Assembly (NCBI GenBank): GCA_049841155.1
Contig: JASGHI010000003.1
Location: 1,302,001-1,366,000, forward strand
DNA from: ZC4RG30 sp049841155
GTDB lineage: Bacteria; Pseudomonadota; Gammaproteobacteria; Steroidobacterales; Steroidobacteraceae
Reading direction: 5' to 3'
DNA: 64,000 nucleotides
Made by a program: the position numbers and the translations under genes. Shown one piece after another: positions 16,869 through 25,616 of this stretch (its first letter is position 1; every line of letters starts with the position of its first letter). The notes below the pieces were generated by a model. It was not told where the DNA came from. It made no database searches and worked only from the letters and a program-made list of their open reading frames with translations.

Positions 16869-17596
16869 AGCGCCCTCACCACGATTTCATGCACCGCGCA
16901 GCATCCCTGCTCTGGTGCGCAGTACTGGCAGCGGCCTCGCCCTTGAGCATCGGCGCGGCCCCGGGCAAGCCGGGATCACCGGACAGCCTGGCCGGCATCT
17001 GGCAGAGCATTCCCGACGGCAAAGTGCTGCCCGGCGGAATGAAAAACAGCGGTTCGCCGTCCGAGATCGTCACCCTGCCGGGCGCGACAAAGCCGGTAAA
17101 GGGAGAGGCCGGCCAGCAGGACCCCTACAAGCTGTGCCAGGCGGTCGGAGCGTTCCGGATGATGGCGCTGCCGGACATCAGGATGGAGTTCGTGCCGGCA
17201 CCCGGCCGGCTCGTCATGCTGTTCGAAGACATCTCGCATGGCCACATGCGTTCGCTGTACACCGATCGCAGCACCCACCCTGCCGATTACCAGCCCAGGT
17301 ATGCATTCCAGGGCGATTCGATCGCGCATTGGGAGGGTTCCACACTGGTGGTGGATACGACAGGTTTCAATCAACGCACCTGGCTCAATGACTCCACGAT
17401 CGCAAGCGATGCGCTGCACCTGGTGGAGCGCATCCGGCCACTCCCGGATGGCCGCCATCTCGAATACCGCATGACGGCCACCGATTCAAAGTCGCTCGCA
17501 AAGCCGTATTCCTACGTTCGTTACTTCCAGCGCAGCGATGCCCCGATCGAAGACGACAGCTGCCACATTGAGAACTCCTGGAATCCCGGAGCCTGA
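16865..17596 (+). CDS. Exported protein of unknown function, paralogue of the preceding gene
   Basis: 243 residues from a GTG that overlaps the upstream TGA (GTGA), with GGGGAG upstream. Signal peptide about residues 1-31 (LLWCAVLAAASPLSIGAAPG). The core reads SLAGIWQSIPDG, YKLCQAVGAFRMMALPDI, LYTDRSTHPADYQPRYAFQG, HWEGSTLVVDTTGFNQRTWL and PYSYVRYFQRSD, matching the signature of the first gene. Probably periplasmic. The duplication suggests the two form a pair or hetero-complex, but no function can be assigned. Confidence 0.75.
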   Translation: MKRPHHDFMHRAASLLWCAVLAAASPLSIGAAPGKPGSPDSLAGIWQSIPDGKVLPGGMKNSGSPSEIVTLPGATKPVKGEAGQQDPYKLCQAVGAFRMMALPDIRMEFVPAPGRLVMLFEDISHGHMRSLYTDRSTHPADYQPRYAFQGDSIAHWEGSTLVVDTTGFNQRTWLNDSTIASDALHLVERIRPLPDGRHLEYRMTATDSKSLAKPYSYVRYFQRSDAPIEDDSCHIENSWNPGA

Positions 17597-17625
17597 TCCA
17601 TTCACTTCCGATGAGGTATTGCGTC

Positions 17626-18066
17626 ATGAACCGATCCATTTTCCGCACACTGGCTCTTGTCGTATCCGGCGCCGCGGGCGCTGCCCTCGCACATCACTCG
17701 GCGGCGATGTACGACGCCAGCAAGACCAGCGAGCTCACCGGAACCATCCAGCGCGTGCAGATCGGCAACCCGCACTCGTGGTTCTGGGTACGGACATCGG
17801 ACAGTCCCGGCAACCAGGGCGAACTCTGGGGCTTCGAAGGCGGCAGTGTCGCCGACGTGGTGCGCAAGGTGGGCGAAGCCAACGCAAAAGAATACTTTGC
17901 CGTCGGCCAGAAGGTGAAAGTGAGCTACCACGCGCTGCGTGATGGCCGCCCGTCCGGGGAGCTGCTGACGATGACCTTCGAAGACGGCCGTGTATATGGA
18001 GCCACGTCCGGTGCGCGTGTCCCGTCGGGCCCGCCGCCGGGCAATGGGCCGGCGCCAAACCGGTAA
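17626..18066 (+). CDS. Exported DUF6152-like protein
   Basis: 146 residues from ATG 17626, chosen for GAGGT eight bases upstream; an ATG at 17611 would add five residues. Signal peptide to about residue 22 (VVSGAAGAALA), after which the mature protein starts HHSAAMYDASKTSELTGTIQ, the hallmark of small DUF6152 proteins. These have an OB-like beta fold: GNPHSWFWVRT, FAVGQKVKVSYHALRDGRPS. The C-terminus is a Pro/Gly-rich tail. It ends the exported trio. A function is not known; such proteins commonly accompany the two preceding families. Confidence 0.7.
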   Translation: MNRSIFRTLALVVSGAAGAALAHHSAAMYDASKTSELTGTIQRVQIGNPHSWFWVRTSDSPGNQGELWGFEGGSVADVVRKVGEANAKEYFAVGQKVKVSYHALRDGRPSGELLTMTFEDGRVYGATSGARVPSGPPPGNGPAPNR

Positions 18067-18067
18067 C

Positions 18068-18142
18068 TGGCTGGGGTGGCAGGATTCGAACCTGCGTATG
18101 GCGGGATCAAAACCCGCTGCCTTACCACTTGGCGACACCCCA
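18068..18142 (-). tRNA. tRNA-Gln (anticodon TTG)
   Basis: The minus strand folds as a complete cloverleaf. The acceptor TGGGGTG (5' end 18142) pairs with CACCCCA (18072-18078). The anticodon stem-loop CGGGTTTTGATCCCG has anticodon TTG. The T arm GCAGGTTCGAATCCTGC is standard, the discriminator is G and CCA is encoded (18068-18070). Its position directly upstream of ispE matches Pseudomonas-type genomes. Confidence 0.95.
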
Positions 18143-18148
18143 ACGAAA

Positions 18149-18973
18149 TCAGGCCGGATCCAGGCTGCGCGCCACGAAACCCTGCCACCGTGGCGGCAGC
18201 CGCTGCGCGAGGCCTTCGGCGGCTTCCCGCGACGGACACACCGTGAACACGCAGGACCCCGTGCCGGTGAGCCGGCCGGGGCTGCCCTGCGCCGCGAGCC
18301 AGTCCAGCGCAGCAGCAACCTCGGGATAGCGCTGCCGCACGACCGGTTCGCAGTCGTTGCGGCCGCCGCCATCCGGCACGGCGGCGATTCTGCAGGCGGG
18401 GGTATCACGGGTCAATTCCGCCGCGCCGAAGATCTCGGCCGTGGGCACGGCGACACCTGGATGCACGATCAGGTACCAGCGCGATGGCAGCGCCAGCGGC
18501 GTGATCTCATCGCCGCGGCCGCGCGCAAACGCCGCGCGACCATGCACGAACACCGGCACATCGGCGCCCAGCGTCGCACCCAGTGCGGCCAGGCGTTCGC
18601 GCGGCCAGTCGAGCTGCCACAGCCGGTTCAGCAGCAGCAGCACCGCCGCCGCATCCGAACTGCCGCCCCCCAACCCTCCGCCTGCGGGGATGCGCTTCAG
18701 CACGTGGATGTCGGCACCCAGCGGACAGCCGCTTGCGGTCTGCAGGACGCGCGCGGCGCGCACGGTCAGGTCCGCCTCGTCCGGCAGCGCAGCCAGCAAT
18801 GGATCCGAAGGCGGCGGTTCACGCCGGATCTGCCCGTCCCCGCGCAGCCTCACCTGCACTTCATCGCACAGATCCACCAGTTCGAACACGGTTTCCAGAT
18901 CGTGATAGCCATCGCTGCGGCGCCGGAGCACATGCAGAAACAGATTGAGTTTGGCCGGCGCGCGCGTCCGCAT
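18149..18973 (-). CDS. ispE: 4-diphosphocytidyl-2-C-methyl-D-erythritol kinase
   Basis: 274 residues. GHMP-kinase fold: N-terminal APAKLNLFLHV, glycine-rich ATP loop PAGGGLGGGSSDAAA, GADVPVF, and the C-terminal LTGTGSCVF motif. It phosphorylates CDP-ME at the 2-hydroxyl in the cytosolic MEP (non-mevalonate) isoprenoid pathway. It lies one base after lolB and just before tRNA-Gln, the common gammaproteobacterial order. Full length with all GHMP motifs intact. Confidence 0.95.
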   Translation of the reverse strand: MRTRAPAKLNLFLHVLRRRSDGYHDLETVFELVDLCDEVQVRLRGDGQIRREPPPSDPLLAALPDEADLTVRAARVLQTASGCPLGADIHVLKRIPAGGGLGGGSSDAAAVLLLLNRLWQLDWPRERLAALGATLGADVPVFVHGRAAFARGRGDEITPLALPSRWYLIVHPGVAVPTAEIFGAAELTRDTPACRIAAVPDGGGRNDCEPVVRQRYPEVAAALDWLAAQGSPGRLTGTGSCVFTVCPSREAAEGLAQRLPPRWQGFVARSLDPA

Positions 18974-18974
18974 G

Positions 18975-19583
18975 TCAGGGCTGCAGATTCCATTTGTCGA
19001 TCACCATGCGCAGCCGCAGGTCTGCGTGGCTCGCCGTCAGGCGCCGCGGCAGCTGCACCTGCCCCTGAGGCAGGCGCTGTGCGCGATATTCGTTGAACGA
19101 GACTGTCCATCCCTGCTGCGCCAGTCCCGCGAGGCGCCCGCCGGCATCCAGCGATTCCTCAGCCACCGAGTCCGGCGCAGGCAGGCCAAGCACCCAGTAA
19201 CGAAGCTGCGCAAGGGGTGGCTGAATGCCAACCTGAGTGCCCAGTGCAGCCAGCGCCGCGTCGCCTTCCAGCTGCTCGCCGCGGCTGGTGGTGATGGAGA
19301 GCGCCCCGGCACCCAGCCGCACGCGCGTGGCGCCGAGGCCCAGAGGTCCGGAAAGGCGCAGCAGCGATTCACCGCCCTGCTGCTCCCAGGCAAGCGTCGC
19401 CTGGGCACCGCCGGTTTCGCTGGTCGCCGCCACACGCCCCTCGAAACTGAAGCGCTGCAGGCCGGCCAGCAACGTCCGCTGCGCACCGGCATCCAGCACC
19501 GCCGTGGGAAGCGCAGGCTGCACGGCGCAGCCTGCCAGCAGGCCGAACGCGAGGCACGCCAGAAGTGCACCGAGGCTGCGCAT
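18975..19583 (-). CDS. lolB: Outer-membrane lipoprotein receptor LolB
   Basis: 202 residues from ATG 19583. A lipoprotein signal with lipobox LLAG-C (Cys at 18) is followed by a half-barrel domain: FSFEGRVAATSETGGAQATL, TLAWEQQGGESLLRLSGPLG and RYWVLGLPAPDS. LolB takes lipoproteins from periplasmic LolA and inserts them in the outer membrane. Position between the TPR gene and ispE is the classical one and supports the call, since LolB sequences diverge widely. Confidence 0.88.
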   Translation of the reverse strand: MRSLGALLACLAFGLLAGCAVQPALPTAVLDAGAQRTLLAGLQRFSFEGRVAATSETGGAQATLAWEQQGGESLLRLSGPLGLGATRVRLGAGALSITTSRGEQLEGDAALAALGTQVGIQPPLAQLRYWVLGLPAPDSVAEESLDAGGRLAGLAQQGWTVSFNEYRAQRLPQGQVQLPRRLTASHADLRLRMVIDKWNLQP

Positions 19584-19597
19584 TGCGTGACGCCGCT

Positions 19598-21313
19598 TCA
19601 GGGCAGTGCCGGCGGCGCCTCGCCAGTCAGCCGGGTCATGGTGGCGCGCAGCGCCTTGTCGTCCGGAGCCGCGTTCAGCGCCTGCTGCCACACATAGCGG
19701 GCCCGGCCCTCGTCACCACCCTTCCACAATGCCTCGCCGAAGTGCGCGGCAATCTCGGCATCCTTGCTGTTGAACCAGGCGCGCTCCAGCACCGGCAGTG
19801 ATTCCTTCACGTGGCCCCGCCGGAACAGCACCCAGCCCATGCTGTCCTGGATGGCCGGACTGTCGGGCGACACCTTCAGCGCCCGTTGCACCAGCTGCTC
19901 GGCACGCGACAGCCGCTGGTTGCTGTCGGCCATGGTGAAGCCCAGCGCATTGGATACCTGGGGATCATCGGGCCGCTGCCGATAGAGTTTCTCCAGTTCC
20001 GCAATGGCTTCGCGGGAGCGCTTGCCGGCTGCGAGCACCGTGGCACGCTGGTAGATCAGATCGGGGTGATCCGGATAGCGCTGCAACAGGTCATCGAGGC
20101 CCGCCAGGGCCACTTCTATGTCCCCATTCTGCGCCAGCAGCTGCGCGCGCGTGACCCCCACCTCGACGGCGGACTCGGGCTTCTGCGCCACGTATTCATC
20201 CAGCAGACGCATCGCACCGTCGCGGCTGCCGCGGCGGAGCATCAGCCGTGCGATCGCGGTACGGGCCCGCAGCGCGATCGGCGTATCGACCAGCAGCTGG
20301 TAGGTCTGCGCGGCGCGCAGGATGTCGCCACGCCGCTCCGCCAGCTGCGCCAGGTAGTAGTACGTCACGGCCGTCGCGTTGCGGGCGCTCACCAGCGCCT
20401 CCAGACGCTGTCCAGCCGCTTCGTAGTCCCCCGCTTCGAAGGCAAGGCCGACCAGCCGGTGCTCGGCGCCCAGCTTGGTTTCGGGCTGCGCCGACAGACG
20501 CTCCAGTTCCTCGCGTGCCTCCCCCTGGCGGTCGGCCGCAATCAGCAGATCTGCCACCAGGAAGGCGTTGTCGCCCTCGAGCGCATCGCCGAGTGCGCGC
20601 GCACCGGCAATCGCGGCGTCATGCTCGCCGAGCACGGAACGGGCGCGCAGCTCAATGGACGCCGCTTCTACCAGCCCCGAATCCAGTGCCCTGGCCTGCT
20701 GCGCCGCCTTGATCGCAGCGGCCATGTCCTGCGCACCCAGCGCCAGGCGCGCCTGCGCCAGCCGCACTTCGGCGGTAGGGTCCTCGCCCACCAGCACCTG
20801 GGAGAACACCTGGTACACGGCCGTGGCGCTGGTCTCCTGTTCCAGCAGTTCGGCGAAACGCAGGGGATCCTGACTGCCCGCCGCGCCGGAATCACGCCAG
20901 GCCGCGAGGGCCTGCCTGGCATCGGCCAGGTCGTAACGCTTCAGGGCAACCAGCGCCGCGGCCAGCGACGCTTCGCCGGAATACGGCGCCAGCTCCCGCC
21001 AGCGGGCCGCCGCCGCCTGCGCCGTGGCGAGCTGCTCGCAACCCAGCGCGAGCTGCGTGGCGCGCGCGGCAACTCCGGCATCCGCGCTGGCGCGCGCGGC
21101 ACCGAGATAGTTCTCGGAAGCCCCCCGGCAACTGCCCGCACGCAGCGACTCTTCGGCGGCAAGGATCAATTCGGACTCGCCGCGCGCGGCATTCGCGCCG
21201 CCCGGCGCAGGCGCTTCCCTGGCCACCGCTGCGGCACCCAGCACCGGCAGCAGGAGGATGAGGCCGCGCGCCTTGCGCAAGCCTGCCAGAACACGTCGGG
21301 GATCAGGCATCAT
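19598..21313 (-). CDS. Exported tetratricopeptide-repeat protein
   Basis: 571 residues. An N-terminal hydrophobic signal (LILLLPVLGAAAVA, about residues 18-31) is followed by an almost continuous array of TPR helices. Recognisable units include YYYLAQLAERRGDILRAAQT, DLIYQRATVLAAGKRSREAI, VSNALGFTMADSNQRLSRAE and GWVLFRRGHVKESLPVLERA. This corresponds to the conserved TPR gene upstream of lolB in pseudomonads; its job is not established there, and a periplasmic or envelope scaffold is likely. It starts only 24 bases from the divergent prfA start. Confidence 0.85.
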   Translation of the reverse strand: MMPDPRRVLAGLRKARGLILLLPVLGAAAVAREAPAPGGANAARGESELILAAEESLRAGSCRGASENYLGAARASADAGVAARATQLALGCEQLATAQAAAARWRELAPYSGEASLAAALVALKRYDLADARQALAAWRDSGAAGSQDPLRFAELLEQETSATAVYQVFSQVLVGEDPTAEVRLAQARLALGAQDMAAAIKAAQQARALDSGLVEAASIELRARSVLGEHDAAIAGARALGDALEGDNAFLVADLLIAADRQGEAREELERLSAQPETKLGAEHRLVGLAFEAGDYEAAGQRLEALVSARNATAVTYYYLAQLAERRGDILRAAQTYQLLVDTPIALRARTAIARLMLRRGSRDGAMRLLDEYVAQKPESAVEVGVTRAQLLAQNGDIEVALAGLDDLLQRYPDHPDLIYQRATVLAAGKRSREAIAELEKLYRQRPDDPQVSNALGFTMADSNQRLSRAEQLVQRALKVSPDSPAIQDSMGWVLFRRGHVKESLPVLERAWFNSKDAEIAAHFGEALWKGGDEGRARYVWQQALNAAPDDKALRATMTRLTGEAPPALP

Positions 21314-21337
21314 CGCTCCACTATAGCCTGTTCACCC

Positions 21338-22423
21338 ATGAAAGCCTCGATCCGCACAAAACTTGAAAGGACTGCCGACCGCTTCGAGGAAGTCGGTCGC
21401 CTGCTGGCCGATCCCACCACCGCCGGCGGCTCCAGCCAGTTCCGCGAGCTGTCGATGGAATATGCCCGCCTCGAACCCGTCGCGGCGGGCTTCCGCGCGT
21501 ACCTGGACCTGGAGCGGCAGCGCCGCACCGCAGCGGAACTGGCCGGCGACGCCGACCCTGAAATGCGGGCCATGGGCGAGGAGGAAATGCAGCGCCTCGA
21601 TGCGCTGATCGCCGGCCGGGACGAGGCCCTCGGCCTGCTGCTGCTGCCGAAGGATCCACGCGATGAGCGCAACATCTATCTGGAGATCCGCGCCGGCACC
21701 GGCGGCGACGAGGCGGCGATCTTCGCCGGCGACCTGCACCGCATGTACACGCGCTACGCCGAAGGCCGCGGCTGGCAGGTGGAGATCCTGAGCGAGAGCC
21801 TCGGCGAGCATGGCGGCTACCGGGAGATCATCAGCCGGCTCGTGGGCCGCGGCGCCTTCTCGCAGCTCAAGTTCGAATCCGGGGCGCACCGCGTGCAGCG
21901 CGTGCCCGAAACCGAGGCCCAGGGGCGCATCCACACCTCCGCCTGCACGGTGGCCGTGCTGCCCGAACTGGACGAGATCGACGACATCGAGATCAACCCC
22001 GCGGAGCTGCGCATCGACACTTACCGGGCCTCGGGCGCCGGCGGCCAGCACGTCAACAAGACCGACTCGGCCATCCGCATCACGCATCTGCCCAGCGGAC
22101 TGGTGGTCGAATGCCAGGACGAGCGCTCGCAGCACAAGAACCGCTCGCGCGCCATGGCGCTGCTCAAGGCGCGGCTGCTGGCCGCCGAACAGGAAAGGCA
22201 GCACACGGCGCAGGCGCAGTCACGCAAGCTGCAGGTGGGCAGCGGCGACCGCTCCGAGCGCATCCGCACCTACAATTTTCCGCAGGGACGCGTCACGGAC
22301 CACCGCATCAACCTGACGCTGTACAAGCTCGCCGACGTGATGAACGGCCAGCTCGACGAACTGCTGCAGGCGCTGCAGCATGAATTCCAGGCCGAGGAGC
22401 TCGCCGCGCAGACAGCGGACTGA
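21338..22423 (+). CDS. prfA: Peptide chain release factor 1
   Basis: 361 residues, typical RF1 length. Landmarks: GTGGDEAAIFAGDL, HRVQRVPETEAQGRIHTSA, the catalytic GGQ in SGAGGQHVNKTDSAIR, and SERIRTYNFPQGRVTDHR near the C-terminus. RF1 reads UAA/UAG stop codons and triggers peptidyl-tRNA hydrolysis on the ribosome. PrmC, encoded at 25617, methylates the GGQ glutamine. No clear Shine-Dalgarno is seen in the short gap to the divergent TPR gene. The usual upstream hemA is absent. Confidence 0.96.
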   Translation: MKASIRTKLERTADRFEEVGRLLADPTTAGGSSQFRELSMEYARLEPVAAGFRAYLDLERQRRTAAELAGDADPEMRAMGEEEMQRLDALIAGRDEALGLLLLPKDPRDERNIYLEIRAGTGGDEAAIFAGDLHRMYTRYAEGRGWQVEILSESLGEHGGYREIISRLVGRGAFSQLKFESGAHRVQRVPETEAQGRIHTSACTVAVLPELDEIDDIEINPAELRIDTYRASGAGGQHVNKTDSAIRITHLPSGLVVECQDERSQHKNRSRAMALLKARLLAAEQERQHTAQAQSRKLQVGSGDRSERIRTYNFPQGRVTDHRINLTLYKLADVMNGQLDELLQALQHEFQAEELAAQTAD

Positions 22424-22430
22424 AGCGGCC

Positions 22431-24758
22431 TCAGGACCGGTTCAGCTGCTCGACCGCCAGGGCATCACCCGGACTCGGCGCGGGAGGGCCGAGCAGATAA
22501 CCCTGAACCTCGCGACAACCTTCCCGGGTGACATGATCCAGATGCTCCTGGGTTTCCACGCCTTCGGCCACCGTCGTCACACCGAGGCGCGCCCCCAGAT
22601 CCGCGATCGCCTTCACCAGCGCGGCACAGTCGGGGCGGCCCACCGCATCCCTGACGAAGGAGCCGTCGATCTTGATCTTGTCGAAGGGGAAGGCCCGCAG
22701 GTGCGCCAGCGAGGAAAACCCCGTTCCGAAATCATCCAGCGCCACGCGCACCCCCAACTCGCGCAGCTGGCGCAGGTCGGCCACGCAATCGACCACCTCG
22801 TTGAGCAGCGCGCTCTCGGTGACCTCGACCTCCAGCCGGTCCGGGGGCAAGCCGCTGCCGGCCAGCGCCGCCTGCACCACCGCCGCCAGCGTGCCCCTGC
22901 CCAGCTGGCCGGGCGACACATTGACCGCAACGCACGCGGCGTCGTCCCAGCCGGCCGCGTCACGGCAGGCGCGATCCAGCACAAAGGCGCCGAGCCGGTC
23001 GATGAGGCCGCTGTTCTCGGCCACCGGAATGAACTCCGCGGGCGGCACCCAGCCGCGCTGCGCATGATGCCAGCGCATCAGCGCCTCGCGCGCCGTCACG
23101 CGGCGGCTGCCGATGTCCACGATGGGCTGGTAGAACACGAACAACCCCTCTCCGCTCTGCAGCGCGACCCGCAGATCCGTCTCCAGGCGCACGGACTCGT
23201 GGATGTGCGCTTCCATCTCGGGCTGGAACACCATGAAAGTGCCCTTGCCTGCCGCTTTTGCCGCGTAGAGGGCAATGTCGGCGCGCGACAGCAGTTCTTC
23301 GGCATCCCTGCCGTGCGCGGGCGCCTGGGCAATTCCGATGGACGCGCCGATGGTGAGGCTCTTGCCGGCGTCCAGCAGGTAGGGTGCCGTCAGCGCCTGA
23401 ATCAGCTCCGAGGCCAGCCTCACCGGCCGGCCGGCATCACCGTCCTGGATCAGGATGGCAAACTCATCACCGCCCAGCCGCCCGATGGTGACGCCGGGAA
23501 AGCTGCATTCCTGCTGCAACCGCTCGGCCACCTGCCTCAGCAATGCATCGCCGACCAGATGCCCCTTCGAATCGTTGATGATCTTGAAACCATCCAGATC
23601 GACGAACACCAGACCCAGGCCCTCGCCGCGCGCCAATCCCGCCTCCAGGTTCATGCGGAAAGTGGAGCGGTTGGCGAGGCCCGTCAGCGTATCGTAGTGG
23701 GCCAGCTGCAGAACGCGCTGCTCGGCCGCCACGTGCTGCGTGACGATGGACCAGGTGAGCATCGGGCCGATGTAGCTGCCATCGGTTGCATGCACGGCCG
23801 CGATCTGCAGATCCAGCACTTCCGGCCCGAGATTGATGCGCGTGCGGTAAGGCAGATTCGCCGGATCGGAGAGCAGCCTGTGGCGGTTCCCCAGATGCCG
23901 GTCGAGAATGTGGATGGGCGCGCCCACGATCTGTTCGGCTTCGATCGGCAGCAGACTCTGGATCTGCCGCAGCAGCTGCCTCGAGGCGTCGTTGACATAG
24001 TTGATGCACAGCGAATCGCGGTCGACGGTCATCACCGCCATCGGCATGTCGTCGATCATGCGCAGCAACCGGTATTGCTCCTGCTCGCGGCTCAATGCCT
24101 CGGAGCGGGCAACCACCATGCGGTTGAAGTCGCGGTTCTGCACCACCGTGATCAGCAGCATGACCAGTGCGGCGATCAGCGCATTGGCCGTCATGACGGT
24201 GAATACCAGATCCCCCGCCAGCGTCGCGATCACGCACAGCGTGACACTCAGCGTGACCGCGACGATGAGCACGGCCGAACGCAGATGCAGCAGACAGGCC
24301 ATGCAGCCGATCATCGCAATCGACAAGAACAGCACGGCGTGGCTGCGGGAATGGACATCGCCATAGGGAAACAGCACTGTCGCCCAGACCGAGAAGCTGA
24401 CGCCGAGCACGAACGTTATGCGGTTGGTCACTCCCAGCGCCCTGGCGGCGACCTCGGCCGTCGGGATGACATTGCGGCGGCGCCACCAGGAGGTCAGACG
24501 CACCACGCAGATCACGCTCAGCAGCGCCGGGCACAGGATCGCCAGCCAGTTCGGGGCATGGCCCATGAAACTGATGGCCAGCGCCCAGCTGCTGAGCACC
24601 ATGAACAGATAGAGCAATGGAATGAGCTTGGTCAGCGCGGAATACTGGGCTTTGACCAGATCCGCGTTGTCGGCGGGCACCCGCACGAACTCGCGGAACT
24701 GCGTGAAGAGATTTCCTATCCGCGTCCTCATTCCGGCAAACCGTGGCGAACTTCTCAT
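22431..24758 (-). CDS. Membrane-bound PAS-GGDEF-EAL c-di-GMP enzyme
   Basis: 775 residues from the ATG at 24758; an ATG at 24731 is an alternative. Six to seven membrane segments (about residues 35-230) are followed by a PAS domain near 250-370 (MIDDMPMAVMTVDRDSLCIN). The GGDEF domain has RLGGDEFAIL intact, with no obvious RxxD inhibitory site in front. The EAL domain keeps REALMRW, NVSPGQL, EVTESAL, DDFGTGFSSLAHL, KIDGSFV, EGVET and QGYLLG. Both cyclase and phosphodiesterase halves therefore look competent, so the net direction is probably set by the sensor part. It sits in reverse orientation between prfA and prmC. Confidence 0.9.
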   Translation of the reverse strand: MRSSPRFAGMRTRIGNLFTQFREFVRVPADNADLVKAQYSALTKLIPLLYLFMVLSSWALAISFMGHAPNWLAILCPALLSVICVVRLTSWWRRRNVIPTAEVAARALGVTNRITFVLGVSFSVWATVLFPYGDVHSRSHAVLFLSIAMIGCMACLLHLRSAVLIVAVTLSVTLCVIATLAGDLVFTVMTANALIAALVMLLITVVQNRDFNRMVVARSEALSREQEQYRLLRMIDDMPMAVMTVDRDSLCINYVNDASRQLLRQIQSLLPIEAEQIVGAPIHILDRHLGNRHRLLSDPANLPYRTRINLGPEVLDLQIAAVHATDGSYIGPMLTWSIVTQHVAAEQRVLQLAHYDTLTGLANRSTFRMNLEAGLARGEGLGLVFVDLDGFKIINDSKGHLVGDALLRQVAERLQQECSFPGVTIGRLGGDEFAILIQDGDAGRPVRLASELIQALTAPYLLDAGKSLTIGASIGIAQAPAHGRDAEELLSRADIALYAAKAAGKGTFMVFQPEMEAHIHESVRLETDLRVALQSGEGLFVFYQPIVDIGSRRVTAREALMRWHHAQRGWVPPAEFIPVAENSGLIDRLGAFVLDRACRDAAGWDDAACVAVNVSPGQLGRGTLAAVVQAALAGSGLPPDRLEVEVTESALLNEVVDCVADLRQLRELGVRVALDDFGTGFSSLAHLRAFPFDKIKIDGSFVRDAVGRPDCAALVKAIADLGARLGVTTVAEGVETQEHLDHVTREGCREVQGYLLGPPAPSPGDALAVEQLNRS

Positions 24759-24787
24759 GACGTCCGTGGCACGGTACCGGATGCTCC

Positions 24788-25594
24788 TCAGGCGCGTCGA
24801 GAGGTGGCGAGCAGAGCACGCCAGGCCGAAACACTCACCGCGCTCACGTAGACCACCGGCAGCGACAACAGGCCCGCCATCAGCCAGCGCGAAAACGCCA
24901 GGCCCGCATGAGTCTGCTGCGCCCCCCCGCCGGCAAGGTTCATCACCACGGCCATCAGGATACCGGCCAGCAACACGAACACCAGCACGGCGGCCAGCAG
25001 CGTGCCGAAAATTCCCGCCACCGCGACAACTCGTCCGCGGACCAGCTGCACGCTGCGGCGCAGCGCCGCAGACGCGCCCAGCCCCTCGTCGAGCTGCGCA
25101 AGCCCGCCGAAGGCCAGATACATCAAAGCCAGGATGCCGGCCAGCAGCGCAGGCAGGCCCGCGATCCAGCCGGCCGCATACATCAGCGCAAGGCCCGGCA
25201 GCAGCACGGCAACGCAGGGCAGCACCACACCCAGCGTCGACAGGAAGCCGGCAAGACTGCGGCGCAGCGAATCCAGCACTCCGAGCCGCGCGCCCGCGGC
25301 GCGCGCGAGCTGCTGGCGCAGGATGCCGGCATAGCAGATCAGCATCAGCACGGTACTGGCGGCATACAGGCCCCACCATTCGCCGCTGTGCAGGAAGCCG
25401 CGCCCTTCCCCCGCGGCCACGGCTTCCGCACCCGGCGTCGCGCCTGCAGCCACGCCCAGCACCGCGAGCGGCAGGCACCCGGGCAGCGAGACCTGAAATA
25501 ATGGCCACGCGGCGTAGAGCACGTCGCGTGCGGCAAGCCTGCGCGCCACGGGAAGAGGCCGCGCAGCGGGAGCAACGGGTTCGGCAGTGGACAA
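24788..25594 (-). CDS. Polytopic membrane protein of unknown function
   Basis: 268 residues with about six hydrophobic helices: LPGCLPLAVLGVAAGA, WGLYAASTVLMLICYAGILR, LGVVLPCVAVLLPGLALMYA, LPALLAGILALMYLAFGGLA, IFGTLLAAVLVFVLLAGILM and LLSLPVVYVSAVSVSAW. The pattern resembles small YciC/BPSS1780-type inner-membrane proteins, which have no fixed function. It ends 30 bases upstream of the GGDEF-EAL gene and probably shares its transcript. Its 5' end overlaps the possible longer start of prmC on the other strand. Confidence 0.7.
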   Translation of the reverse strand: MSTAEPVAPAARPLPVARRLAARDVLYAAWPLFQVSLPGCLPLAVLGVAAGATPGAEAVAAGEGRGFLHSGEWWGLYAASTVLMLICYAGILRQQLARAAGARLGVLDSLRRSLAGFLSTLGVVLPCVAVLLPGLALMYAAGWIAGLPALLAGILALMYLAFGGLAQLDEGLGASAALRRSVQLVRGRVVAVAGIFGTLLAAVLVFVLLAGILMAVVMNLAGGGAQQTHAGLAFSRWLMAGLLSLPVVYVSAVSVSAWRALLATSRRA

Positions 25595-25616
25595 GAGTGA
25601 CTACAGCGCTGGAAAT

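Noticed and set aside
21314..21337. Possible leaderless prfA because no Shine-Dalgarno is seen
   Set aside because: A promoter inside the divergent TPR gene with a short leader is equally possible, and sequence alone does not decide it.
22380..24851. Long open frame on the plus strand opposite the GGDEF-EAL gene
   Set aside because: It is a continuation of the end of prfA in another frame, is His/Gln/Arg-rich and has no domain. It is a high-GC shadow of the real minus-strand gene.
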